Shown here one piece after another: positions 1-5,354 of a stretch of 5,881 nucleotides of DNA. The notes under the pieces were generated by a model. The model made no database searches. It saw only the letters and a program-made list of their open reading frames with translations, and had not been told where the DNA came from. The stretch's first letter is position 1. Each line of letters begins with the position of its first letter. The DNA is from an uncultured Mycoplasma sp. (GTDB lineage Bacteria > Bacillota_I > Bacilli_A > RF39 > UBA660). The position numbers and the translations under genes are program-made. The DNA is taken from assembly GCA_905209745.1 (NCBI GenBank), contig CAJLUG010000064.1:1-5881 (forward strand). Direction: 5' to 3'.

Positions 1-708
1 CTGAGATAAGATTTCTTCCAACGAATCATAGTTTAATAATTTATTTTTGCTCAATTCTCTTATTTTTATTGTTTGAGCATGGCTCGGTGTTAAATCCTCA
101 TAAACAATTGAAGCATAAACTAATTTCTGTTCCTCCTTGGTTAAATATGAAAGTTCTACGGCTGGTTTAATTCCCATTGTTAAAAAAGTTCTTTTATTGT
201 ATTTGACAGTATTATCTACTAAATCTAATAATTCTGGAATAAGAAAAGTAAGTCTAATATATTTTTTTACATTTGTTGATCCATCTCCATATATCTTACC
301 AACAATTTCGGATGACAACTTCGGACTCCCAGTGTCCGAAGTGTTTTTTCCTTGATGCTTAATTGCATTCATTTTCATTTTATAAGCAAAAGCCTTTTCT
401 GATGGTAATATCTTTTCACGATAAATATTTGAATCCACCATATATATTACAGCTTCATCATCAGTAAGTTCTTTTACAATTGCATCTATTTCTTCTATGC
501 CTAATAATTCCATTGCAGTTTTTCTTCTATGACCAGAAATCATTTCATATCTACTAGCACCCTTTTTTCTAACAATTACTGGATTTAGTAATCCATTTTG
601 TTTTATGCTTTTTGCAAGTTCTTTTAATGAATCATCATTTTCTACTTTAAATGGATGGTTCTTAAAATTATCAATTAAATTCAATTTTATTTTAGTTGAA
701 TAATCCAT
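1..708 (-). CDS. ParB/Spo0J-like partition protein of mobile-element type (3' end outside window)
   Basis: The frame is open from ATG 708 to the window edge, giving 236 residues without a stop, so the C-terminus is missing. Residues about 7-97 form a ParB N-terminal (ParBc) domain. They include a segment like SLKELAKSIKQNGLLNPVIV (27-46), the signature GHRR at 59-62 within ISGHRRKTAMELLG (the nucleotide-binding box of the family), and DSNIYRE at 92-98. Residues about 99-165 fit the following helical DNA-binding region (KAFAYKMKMNAIKHQGK, then KKYIRLTFLIPELLDLVD). The AVELSYL motif at 183-189 is familiar from ParB-like proteins of Tn1549-type conjugative elements. Chromosomal ParB normally segregates DNA with ParA at parS; here a role in maintenance or regulation of the element is inferred. 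The start is well supported: AAGGAGG (718-724) lies 9 nt upstream, inside the end of the XRE gene, whose stop is 1 nt before this ATG, so the two are probably co-translated. Residues 123-131 are encoded by a perfect palindrome. Confidence 0.85.
   Translation of the reverse strand, partial: MDYSTKIKLNLIDNFKNHPFKVENDDSLKELAKSIKQNGLLNPVIVRKKGASRYEMISGHRRKTAMELLGIEEIDAIVKELTDDEAVIYMVDSNIYREKILPSEKAFAYKMKMNAIKHQGKNTSDTGSPKLSSEIVGKIYGDGSTNVKKYIRLTFLIPELLDLVDNTVKYNKRTFLTMGIKPAVELSYLTKEEQKLVYASIVYEDLTPSHAQTIKIRELSKNKLLNYDSLEEILSQ
318..349 (+). repeat. Perfect 9-bp inverted repeat inside parB, followed by T6 on the plus strand
   Basis: ACTTCGGAC (318-326) and GTCCGAAGT (334-342) are exact reverse complements around a 7-nt loop (327-333). 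On the plus strand a run of six T follows at 344-349, so the structure looks like an intrinsic terminator for transcription antisense to parB. In the parB mRNA it would be a hairpin without a U-tract. It is much richer in G+C than its surroundings and encodes residues 123-131 (TSDTGSPKL), between two conserved-looking segments. The structure is directly visible; its function as a terminator or as an inserted palindrome is not established. Confidence 0.7.
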
Positions 709-709
709 T

Positions 710-1183
710 TTAATTATCCTCCTTTATTTTATAATTTAATTTCCAATCTATATAATCATTATAGGATATTTCTCGTTTCATTCTCTTATTTCTCATAATA
801 TTCCACTCATCTAAAAACTTTTTTAATTCAAGTATTGTTTTATTTTTTACACTTGAAACATCCGATAAATCTATATGATAATTTGGCAATAATTCTTCCA
901 ACCACATTAAAGTATAAATAATATCTTCCACATTCTTATAATCATATTTTTTGATTGATGCAATATTCACGTTTAGTATTTGGGCTATCTCCATAGTTCT
1001 ATCGTTTTTTGGGTTCCTATTACCCTTTTCGTATCTTGTCATAGTTCGCCTTTTACACTCTCCAGTTAATCCTAATTTATCAGAAACTTCATCTTGTGTC
1101 ATTAAACGAAATTGCCTAACAAAAGCGATTCTAGAACCTTGTGATAAGTCTTTTAATAATGGTTTTGTATAAATAAGTCGCAT
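710..1183 (-). CDS. XRE-family helix-turn-helix regulator (157 aa)
   Basis: This is a small DNA-binding regulator. Residues about 18-78 form the HTH_XRE fold: RIAFVRQFRLMTQDEVSDKL, then the recognition-helix region ending in TMTRYEKGNRNPK (47-59), then EIAQILNVNIASI (65-77). The remaining 80 residues are charged and helical-looking (KKFLDEWNIMRNKRMKRE) and match no domain I recognise. An upstream in-frame ATG at 1210 would add nine residues. I chose 1183 because GGAGGG lies 5 nt upstream of it, and because the best promoter would start transcription near 1194, downstream of 1210. The gene is followed after 1 nt by the ParB-like gene, so the two likely form an operon. Regulators of this type commonly sit beside par genes at one end of Firmicutes conjugative elements. 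Autoregulation through the CATAT repeats around its start is a guess. Confidence 0.85.
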   Translation of the reverse strand: MRLIYTKPLLKDLSQGSRIAFVRQFRLMTQDEVSDKLGLTGECKRRTMTRYEKGNRNPKNDRTMEIAQILNVNIASIKKYDYKNVEDIIYTLMWLEELLPNYHIDLSDVSSVKNKTILELKKFLDEWNIMRNKRMKREISYNDYIDWKLNYKIKEDN

Positions 1184-1215
1184 ATTTACCCTCCATATCA
1201 ATAATCGCATATCAA
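1181..1215. repeat. Phased CATAT repeats over the XRE promoter and start (candidate operator)
   Basis: CATAT occurs on the plus strand at 1181-1185, 1194-1198 and 1208-1212, spaced 13 and 14 bp. The last two extend to identical CATATCAA (1194-1201 and 1208-1215). A longer imperfect direct repeat also links the start codon region (AATAAGTCGCATAT, 1172-1185) with the promoter region (AATAATCGCATAT, 1200-1212), differing by a single extra base. The repeats cover the -10 element, the RBS and the start codon of the XRE gene, as expected of an autoregulatory operator. A DNA-binding site for a recombination protein near the element end is another possibility. AT-rich sequence makes chance repeats common, so confidence is moderate. 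Confidence 0.4.
1189..1194 (-). promoter_or_regulatory. Ribosome binding site fixing the XRE start at 1183
   Basis: GGAGGG on the minus strand sits 5 nt before ATG 1183. The alternative ATG at 1210 has no comparable purine-rich site ahead of it, only the T-rich terminator tail, so this site decides the start. Confidence 0.7.
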
Positions 1216-1229
1216 AATCTTAATAACAA
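1201..1229 (-). promoter_or_regulatory. Candidate sigma-A promoter for the XRE-parB operon
   Basis: On the minus strand TTGTTA (1229-1224) lies 17 bp before GATTAT (1206-1201). TG at 1209-1208 gives an extended -10 (TGCGATTAT). The predicted start near 1194 leaves a very short leader before the XRE ATG at 1183. The -35 box overlaps the T-rich tail of the preceding terminator. Both hexamers match consensus at 4 of 6 positions, so this is plausible but not certain. Confidence 0.45.
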
Positions 1230-1272
1230 AAAAAGACTAAGATATACGACATAATCGTCATCTTAGTCTTTT
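1228..1272 (-). terminator. Strong, potentially bidirectional intrinsic terminator
   Basis: Thirteen bases at 1231-1243 (AAAAGACTAAGAT) pair perfectly with 1260-1272 (ATCTTAGTCTTTT). Inside the 16-nt interior, ACGA (1246-1249) can pair with TCGT (1255-1258), extending the stem. On the minus strand the hairpin runs into seven T (1234-1228). It begins 1 nt after the stop of the headless reading frame at 1274, so it was probably that gene's terminator. It also lies downstream of ppdK and would end ppdK transcripts in the present arrangement. The plus strand also has Ts after the stem, so it could work in both directions. Confidence 0.85.
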
Positions 1273-1273
1273 C

Positions 1274-1423
1274 TTATATATAAATATCTACTATAATTGG
1301 CTCTTTAAATCTTATATCATTATATTTACAAAATTTATCCTTATATCTAGATATATCATCTTTTGTAATGATTATACGGGTTAAGAACACATCGACATTC
1401 GAGTCTATTTCTGCGTTCCACGC
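1274..1423 (-). pseudogene. C-terminal fragment of an unrecognised protein, no start codon
   Basis: Reading leftwards in the frame -1 relative to ppdK, a convincing protein tail runs through the ppdK stop to TAA at 1276-1274. It begins near AWNAEIDSNVDVFLTRIII, continues with TKDDISRYKDKFCKYNDI, and ends FKEPIIVDIYI. The frame is open from 1465, but its upstream part is only the ppdK sequence read out of frame. It contains no ATG, and no RBS precedes the one GTG. A terminator directly after the stop is what a real gene's 3' end would have. I therefore read it as the tail of a gene whose 5' part has been separated from it, probably by element integration at the ppdK 3' end. I do not recognise the family, and the 5' limit (about 1405-1425) is approximate. 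The alternative is a chance open frame in AT-rich DNA. Confidence 0.5.
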
Positions 1424-1425
1424 TT
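1405..1425. other. Candidate element/chromosome junction (att-like site) at the ppdK 3' end
   Basis: This covers the last five sense codons of ppdK, its TAG stop and the codon before them. It contains a perfect inverted repeat GCGT-TCC-ACGC (1413-1423). The codons CGT GGA ACG CAG encode RGTQ; CAG and ACG are less AT-rich than the CAA seen at the other Gln codons I checked in ppdK. The sequence also starts the headless reading frame of the neighbouring element-like region. All this fits a recombination core that rebuilds the host gene's 3' end, but no second copy is in the window, so it stays a hypothesis. Confidence 0.35.
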
Positions 1426-4032
1426 GATTGCGGCTTGTGCAGCAGCAAGTCTTGCAATTGGTACTCTAAATGGAGAACAAGAAACATAATTTAGACCAAC
1501 TCTATCACAGAATTCAATAGTAGATGGATCTTCACCACAAATACCAAGTTTAATATCTGGACGAGTTTTACGTCCAAGATCTGCAGCCATTTCTACAAGT
1601 TTTCCAACACCTTTTTGATCAAGTTTTGCAAATGGATCAGATTCATAAATCTTATTTGCATAATAACTATCTAAGAATTTTCCTGCATCATCTCTTGAGA
1701 ATCCAAATGTCATTTGTGTTAAATCGTTAGTACCAAATGAGAAGAATTCAGCTTCTTCAGCAATTTCATCAGCAAGAAGTGCAGCTCTAGGAATTTCAAT
1801 CATCGTACCGATATGATAGTTAATATCAGAATTCTTTTCTTTCTTAACAGCCTCAGCTACTTCAACAACAACATTCTTAACAAAAGCTAATTCCTTCTTA
1901 TCACCAACAAGTGGGATCATAATTTCAGGAACAATATCATATCCATCTTCTTCATGAACTTCGATAGCAGCTTCCATTAAAGCACGGGTTTGCATTTTAG
2001 CAATTTCAGGATAAGTAACTGCTAAACGACATCCACGATGTCCCATCATAGGGTTAAATTCATGTAAGTCAGCACATTTTTGTTTTAATTTTTCAACACT
2101 AACATTCATCTCTTCTGCAAGTGCCTTAATATCATCTTCTTCAGTTGGTAAAAACTCATGTAGTGGAGGATCTAAATAACGAACTGTCATAGGAAGTCCT
2201 TTTAATTCTTTATACATTGCCTTAAAATCACCCTTTTGGAAAGGTATTAATTCATTTAAAGCAGCTTCTCTTTCTTCTGTAGTATCAGATAAAATCATCT
2301 TACGAATTTTAGGAATTCTCTCTGCATCAAAGAACATATGCTCAGTTCTACATAATCCAATTCCTTCAGCTCCTAAACGAATAGCATTAAGAGTATCTCT
2401 AGGATTATCTGCATTCGTACGAACTTTTAATCTTCTAATAGAATCAGCCCAGCCCATAATACGTCCAAAGTTTCCTGTAACACTAGCTTCTTCTGTAGCA
2501 ATTTCTCCTTTATAAATTTTACCAGTAGATCCATCTAATGAGATATAGTCACCTTTATGGAAAGTATACCCACCAAGTTCAAACTCTTCAGCTTCTTCAT
2601 TCATCTTGATATCACCACATCCAGAAACACAGCAAGTACCCATACCACGAGCAACAACTGCAGCGTGTGAAGTCATACCACCACGTACTGTTAAAATACC
2701 TTGAGCAGCAATCATACCCTCAATATCTTCAGGAGTAGTTTCCAAACGAACTAAAATAACTTTTTCTCCTTTACCACCAGTACCTAAAGCTTTTGCTTCC
2801 TCTGCAGTAAATACAACTTTACCAGTCGCAGCACCAGGTGATGCTGGTAAGGCAGTACCAATAACTTCTCCTTCTTTTAAAGCATCTTTATTAAAAGTAG
2901 GATGTAATAATTGATCTAATGACTTAGCATCAATTCTAAGAACTGCTTCTTCTTCACTAATCATACCCTCATCTACCAAATCACATGCGATATTAATAGC
3001 AGCTTGTGCAGTTCTCTTACCATTTCTAGTTTGTAAGAAATAAAGTTTTCCTTCTTGAATAGTAAACTCCATATCTTGCATATCTCTATAATGGTTTTCT
3101 AACTTATTAGCAAGTTCCATGAACTCTTGATAAACTTCAGGCATTTCTTCTTCAAGTTTAGAAATTGGTTGAGGCGTTCTAACACCAGCAACAACATCTT
3201 CTCCTTGAGCATTAATTAAGTATTCACCAAAAATACCTTTTTCTCCAGTAGCTGGATTACGAGTAAAGGCAACTCCAGTACCAGAAGTATCACCCATATT
3301 ACCAAATACCATAGATTGAACATTAACAGCAGTACCCCAATCACCTGGAATATCATTCATTCTACGATATACAATAGCTCTTGGATTATCCCATGAACGG
3401 AAAACTGCTTTAACAGCTCCCATTAATTGTTCTTTAGGATCTTGTGGGAACTCTTCTCCATTCATTGCATCTTTATATACCTTTTTAAATCTTTTTACCA
3501 ATTCTTTTAAATCATCTACAGTAAGTTCTGTATCATAATGAACTCCCTTAGCCTCTTTTACTTCATCAATAATCTTTTCAAAGTAAGACTTTGGAACTTC
3601 CATAACAACATCAGAATACATTTGAATAAAACGACGATAAGAGTCATATGCAAATCTAGGATTACCTGTCTTCTTTGCAAACCCTTCAACTGCTTCATCA
3701 TTTAATCCTAAGTTAAGGATGGTATCCATCATACCTGGCATAGAAGCTCTAGCACCACTACGAACAGATACTAATAAAGGATCAGATATATCACCAAATT
3801 TTTTTCCTTGAATCTCTTCGATTTTTTCTAAAGCTTTAAAAATTTGATCTTCAATCTCTTTAGAAATAGTTTTACCTTGATTGTAATACTCAGTACAAGC
3901 TTCAGTTGTAACAGTAAAACCTTGAGGTATTGGCATTCCTAAATTAGTCATTTCAGCTAAGTTAGCTCCCTTACCTCCTAATAGATTTCTCATATCTTTA
4001 CTTCCTTCAGTAAACAAATAGACGTATTTCAT
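1405..4032 (-). CDS. ppdK: Pyruvate, phosphate dikinase
   Basis: This cytoplasmic enzyme interconverts pyruvate + ATP + Pi and PEP + AMP + PPi; in low-GC anaerobes it often serves PPi-linked glycolysis in place of, or beside, pyruvate kinase. The 875-residue length is normal for the family. The N-terminal ATP-grasp domain carries LLGGKGANLAEM (17-28), VSVRSGARASMPGMMDT (88-104) and FLQTRNGKRT (332-341). The central swivelling phosphohistidine domain has GGMTSHAAVVARGMG (451-465), with catalytic His456 and the regulatory-type Thr454. The C-terminal TIM barrel binds PEP/pyruvate: GLCRTEHMFF (559-568), MIEIPRA (744-750), SFGTNDLTQMTFGFSRDD (765-782) and the acid/base Cys832 in GICGEDPS. ATG 4032 is preceded by AGGAGG with a 6-nt gap. 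The gene has its own promoter and follows the trxA terminator. The tail after AAQAAIK (RGTQK) may have been altered by insertion next door. Confidence 0.98.
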   Translation of the reverse strand: MKYVYLFTEGSKDMRNLLGGKGANLAEMTNLGMPIPQGFTVTTEACTEYYNQGKTISKEIEDQIFKALEKIEEIQGKKFGDISDPLLVSVRSGARASMPGMMDTILNLGLNDEAVEGFAKKTGNPRFAYDSYRRFIQMYSDVVMEVPKSYFEKIIDEVKEAKGVHYDTELTVDDLKELVKRFKKVYKDAMNGEEFPQDPKEQLMGAVKAVFRSWDNPRAIVYRRMNDIPGDWGTAVNVQSMVFGNMGDTSGTGVAFTRNPATGEKGIFGEYLINAQGEDVVAGVRTPQPISKLEEEMPEVYQEFMELANKLENHYRDMQDMEFTIQEGKLYFLQTRNGKRTAQAAINIACDLVDEGMISEEEAVLRIDAKSLDQLLHPTFNKDALKEGEVIGTALPASPGAATGKVVFTAEEAKALGTGGKGEKVILVRLETTPEDIEGMIAAQGILTVRGGMTSHAAVVARGMGTCCVSGCGDIKMNEEAEEFELGGYTFHKGDYISLDGSTGKIYKGEIATEEASVTGNFGRIMGWADSIRRLKVRTNADNPRDTLNAIRLGAEGIGLCRTEHMFFDAERIPKIRKMILSDTTEEREAALNELIPFQKGDFKAMYKELKGLPMTVRYLDPPLHEFLPTEEDDIKALAEEMNVSVEKLKQKCADLHEFNPMMGHRGCRLAVTYPEIAKMQTRALMEAAIEVHEEDGYDIVPEIMIPLVGDKKELAFVKNVVVEVAEAVKKEKNSDINYHIGTMIEIPRAALLADEIAEEAEFFSFGTNDLTQMTFGFSRDDAGKFLDSYYANKIYESDPFAKLDQKGVGKLVEMAADLGRKTRPDIKLGICGEDPSTIEFCDRVGLNYVSCSPFRVPIARLAAAQAAIKRGTQK

Positions 4033-4062
4033 TTTCTGCCTCCTATATCTCTATTTGTAAAT

Positions 4063-4091
4063 AGTATAACATAAATTTAAAAAAAAGAAGT
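4063..4091 (-). promoter_or_regulatory. Candidate extended -10 promoter of ppdK
   Basis: On the minus strand TGTTATACT (4071-4063) is a good extended -10. Seventeen bases upstream lies a weak -35 (ACTTCT, 4091-4086) set in T-rich DNA. The predicted start near 4056 gives a leader of about 24 nt that contains the AGGAGG RBS at 4044-4039. The leader is too short for a riboswitch. Confidence 0.6.
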
Positions 4092-4104
4092 ATTTTTTTA
4101 CAAG

Positions 4105-4140
4105 AAAAAAAGAGTTACTTTAAAAACTCTCGTAACTCTT
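4105..4140 (-). terminator. Intrinsic terminator of the cvpA-dipeptidase-trxA operon, overlapping the trxA end
   Basis: On the minus strand AAGAGTTAC (4140-4132) pairs with GTAACTCTT (4118-4110) around a 13-nt loop, and the run of T at 4111-4105 follows. The trxA TAA (4117-4115) lies in the 3' arm, so the last codons and the stop are part of the hairpin. It separates the operon from the ppdK promoter some 15 bp further on. Confidence 0.8.
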
Positions 4141-4411
4141 CTTCAACCATAAAACCAATATGTTTATTAACAAGTTCTCCCTTTTCAAAAAGAAGTAACG
4201 TTGGAATAGACATAATCGCATATTCCCTTGCCAAATCCTCTACTTCATCTACATTAACTTTATAAGTGTCAACCTTTAAATCATTACTTACTTTTTCTAA
4301 AATTGGACTTAACATCTTACACGGCCCACACCATTCAGCATAAAAGTCAATTAACACTTTATCTTTCTTAATAACCTCATTAAATTGATCATGATTTTTA
4401 ATATAGTTCAT
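4115..4411 (-). CDS. trxA: Thioredoxin
   Basis: This is a cytoplasmic dithiol-disulfide oxidoreductase that reduces protein disulfides and is recharged by thioredoxin reductase (not in the window). Its 98 residues are slightly short of the usual 103-110, trimmed at the ends, but the fold is complete. The active site is WCGPC (27-31, redox Cys28 and Cys31) after the strand VLIDFYAE with the buried Asp22. The cis-proline is Pro70 in SIPTLLLFEKG, and the conserved Gly86 lies in the last strand. There is no signal peptide. The ATG shares its A with the stop of the dipeptidase gene (TAATG), and AAGGAGG (4425-4419) lies 7 nt upstream inside that gene, indicating translational coupling. The gene is last in its operon. 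Confidence 0.96.
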   Translation of the reverse strand: MNYIKNHDQFNEVIKKDKVLIDFYAEWCGPCKMLSPILEKVSNDLKVDTYKVNVDEVEDLAREYAIMSIPTLLLFEKGELVNKHIGFMVEEELREFLK

Positions 4412-5346
4412 TATTTTTCCTCCTTATTTATTAATTTATCATATCGTAACTTAAAATTATTATACAATATATTATTACATTCCTCTATAGAAAATACTTT
4501 ATTTAAATCATCCAATAAACTTCTACCTATCACCTGATATTTATAAACCGGCATATCGGCATAAAAAGGATCTTCATCAACCAAAAAGTCCATATTATCA
4601 CTAGAAACACATACATGACTACTACCAAGTAAGGAAACGGCATGAGTAATATGTTTCATATATTTTTCTCTAATCGATGAAGTGTTAGAATGGTCTAAAA
4701 ACAAACGATAACTAACTACTCCTAAAATACCATCGACTTCTTTTAGTTTTAAAATCTCTTCATCACTAAGATTTCTAGGGTGATCAAAAAGACTTCTACA
4801 ATTAGAATGACTCGCCATCACATATGCTTTTTTCTTAGTACTTTTAATATAATCAATGATTTCATTATAACTCTTAGTATTTGCATGAGATAAATCAATA
4901 GAAATACCTAATTGAATAGCCTTATCTAATAATTTTTTACCACGATTAGTAAGTCCCGAATCACTTCTATTTCCAGAAGCATACTGATTTTTATTATTCC
5001 AAACTGGTAAAATATTACGAAGACCAAGACGATATAACTCTTCTAAATCATCGATATCGATATAGTCACACCCTTCAATACTAAACAAGAATAAAGTATC
5101 AGGAAAAAACTTCTTCGCTATTTCTGTACTAATACGAAACATTTCTAAAACAGAGACATCCTTTCTATAATAAGAAGGATGTAGTTCTTCCTTCATCTCA
5201 GGAATAGACATAAAATATAGATTTGCAACGACTCCTCGGACATTATCTATTTGATAATTCTTCTTCCACTCTTCTAAAAAAGTATAATCATCTTTTAAAT
5301 AACATACATAACAAAAACTAAGTAAATCATAATGTAAATCAAACAA
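4411..5346 (-). CDS. Membrane dipeptidase family (peptidase M19) zinc peptidase
   Basis: The 311-residue protein resembles renal dipeptidase, a binuclear zinc enzyme that hydrolyses dipeptides. All expected metal and catalytic residues are visible: His5 and Asp7 (DLHYDLL), bridging Glu91 (SIEGCDY), His154 (SIDLSHAN), His180 (ASHSNCRSL), Arg191 (HPRNLSDEE) and Asp250 (VSSDNMDF). The intermediate motif RNILPVWNNKNQYA...GLTNRGKKLL (110-140) is also typical. It lacks a signal peptide or anchor, so despite the family name it should be cytosolic, perhaps recycling dipeptides. The start is TTG at 5346, because no in-frame ATG precedes the HxD motif and AGGTGG (5356-5351) lies 4 nt upstream, overlapping the stop of the preceding gene. 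It sits between a CvpA-like gene and trxA in one operon. Substrate is unknown; the SDFDG motif common in the family reads SDNMD here. Confidence 0.88.
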   Translation of the reverse strand: MFDLHYDLLSFCYVCYLKDDYTFLEEWKKNYQIDNVRGVVANLYFMSIPEMKEELHPSYYRKDVSVLEMFRISTEIAKKFFPDTLFLFSIEGCDYIDIDDLEELYRLGLRNILPVWNNKNQYASGNRSDSGLTNRGKKLLDKAIQLGISIDLSHANTKSYNEIIDYIKSTKKKAYVMASHSNCRSLFDHPRNLSDEEILKLKEVDGILGVVSYRLFLDHSNTSSIREKYMKHITHAVSLLGSSHVCVSSDNMDFLVDEDPFYADMPVYKYQVIGRSLLDDLNKVFSIEECNNILYNNFKLRYDKLINKEEK

Positions 5347-5354
5347 ACGACCAC

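Noticed and set aside
137..355. 72-codon open frame on the plus strand
   Set aside because: It lies wholly antisense to the ParB-like gene, has no convincing RBS, and its protein is low-complexity hydrophobic/serine-rich. It is a shadow of the real gene.
951..1172. 73-codon open frame on the plus strand
   Set aside because: It is antisense to the XRE regulator helix-turn-helix region, and its hydrophobic composition is what an AT-rich coding strand gives in reverse. There is no RBS or family resemblance.
1184..1210. Upstream ATG at 1210 as the start of the XRE regulator
   Set aside because: It lacks an RBS and lies upstream of the predicted transcription start. ATG 1183 has GGAGGG at good spacing.
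1274..1413. Programmed -1 frameshift giving PPDK a C-terminal extension of about 44 residues
   Set aside because: The headless frame is indeed -1 to ppdK and crosses its TAG, but no canonical slippery heptamer precedes the stop (CAG AAA TAG). PPDK family proteins normally end at this point, so a split element gene is the simpler explanation.
4033..4110. Riboswitch or structured leader ahead of ppdK
   Set aside because: The leader from the predicted start to the ATG is only about 24 nt. The remaining bases are the promoter and the trxA terminator tail.
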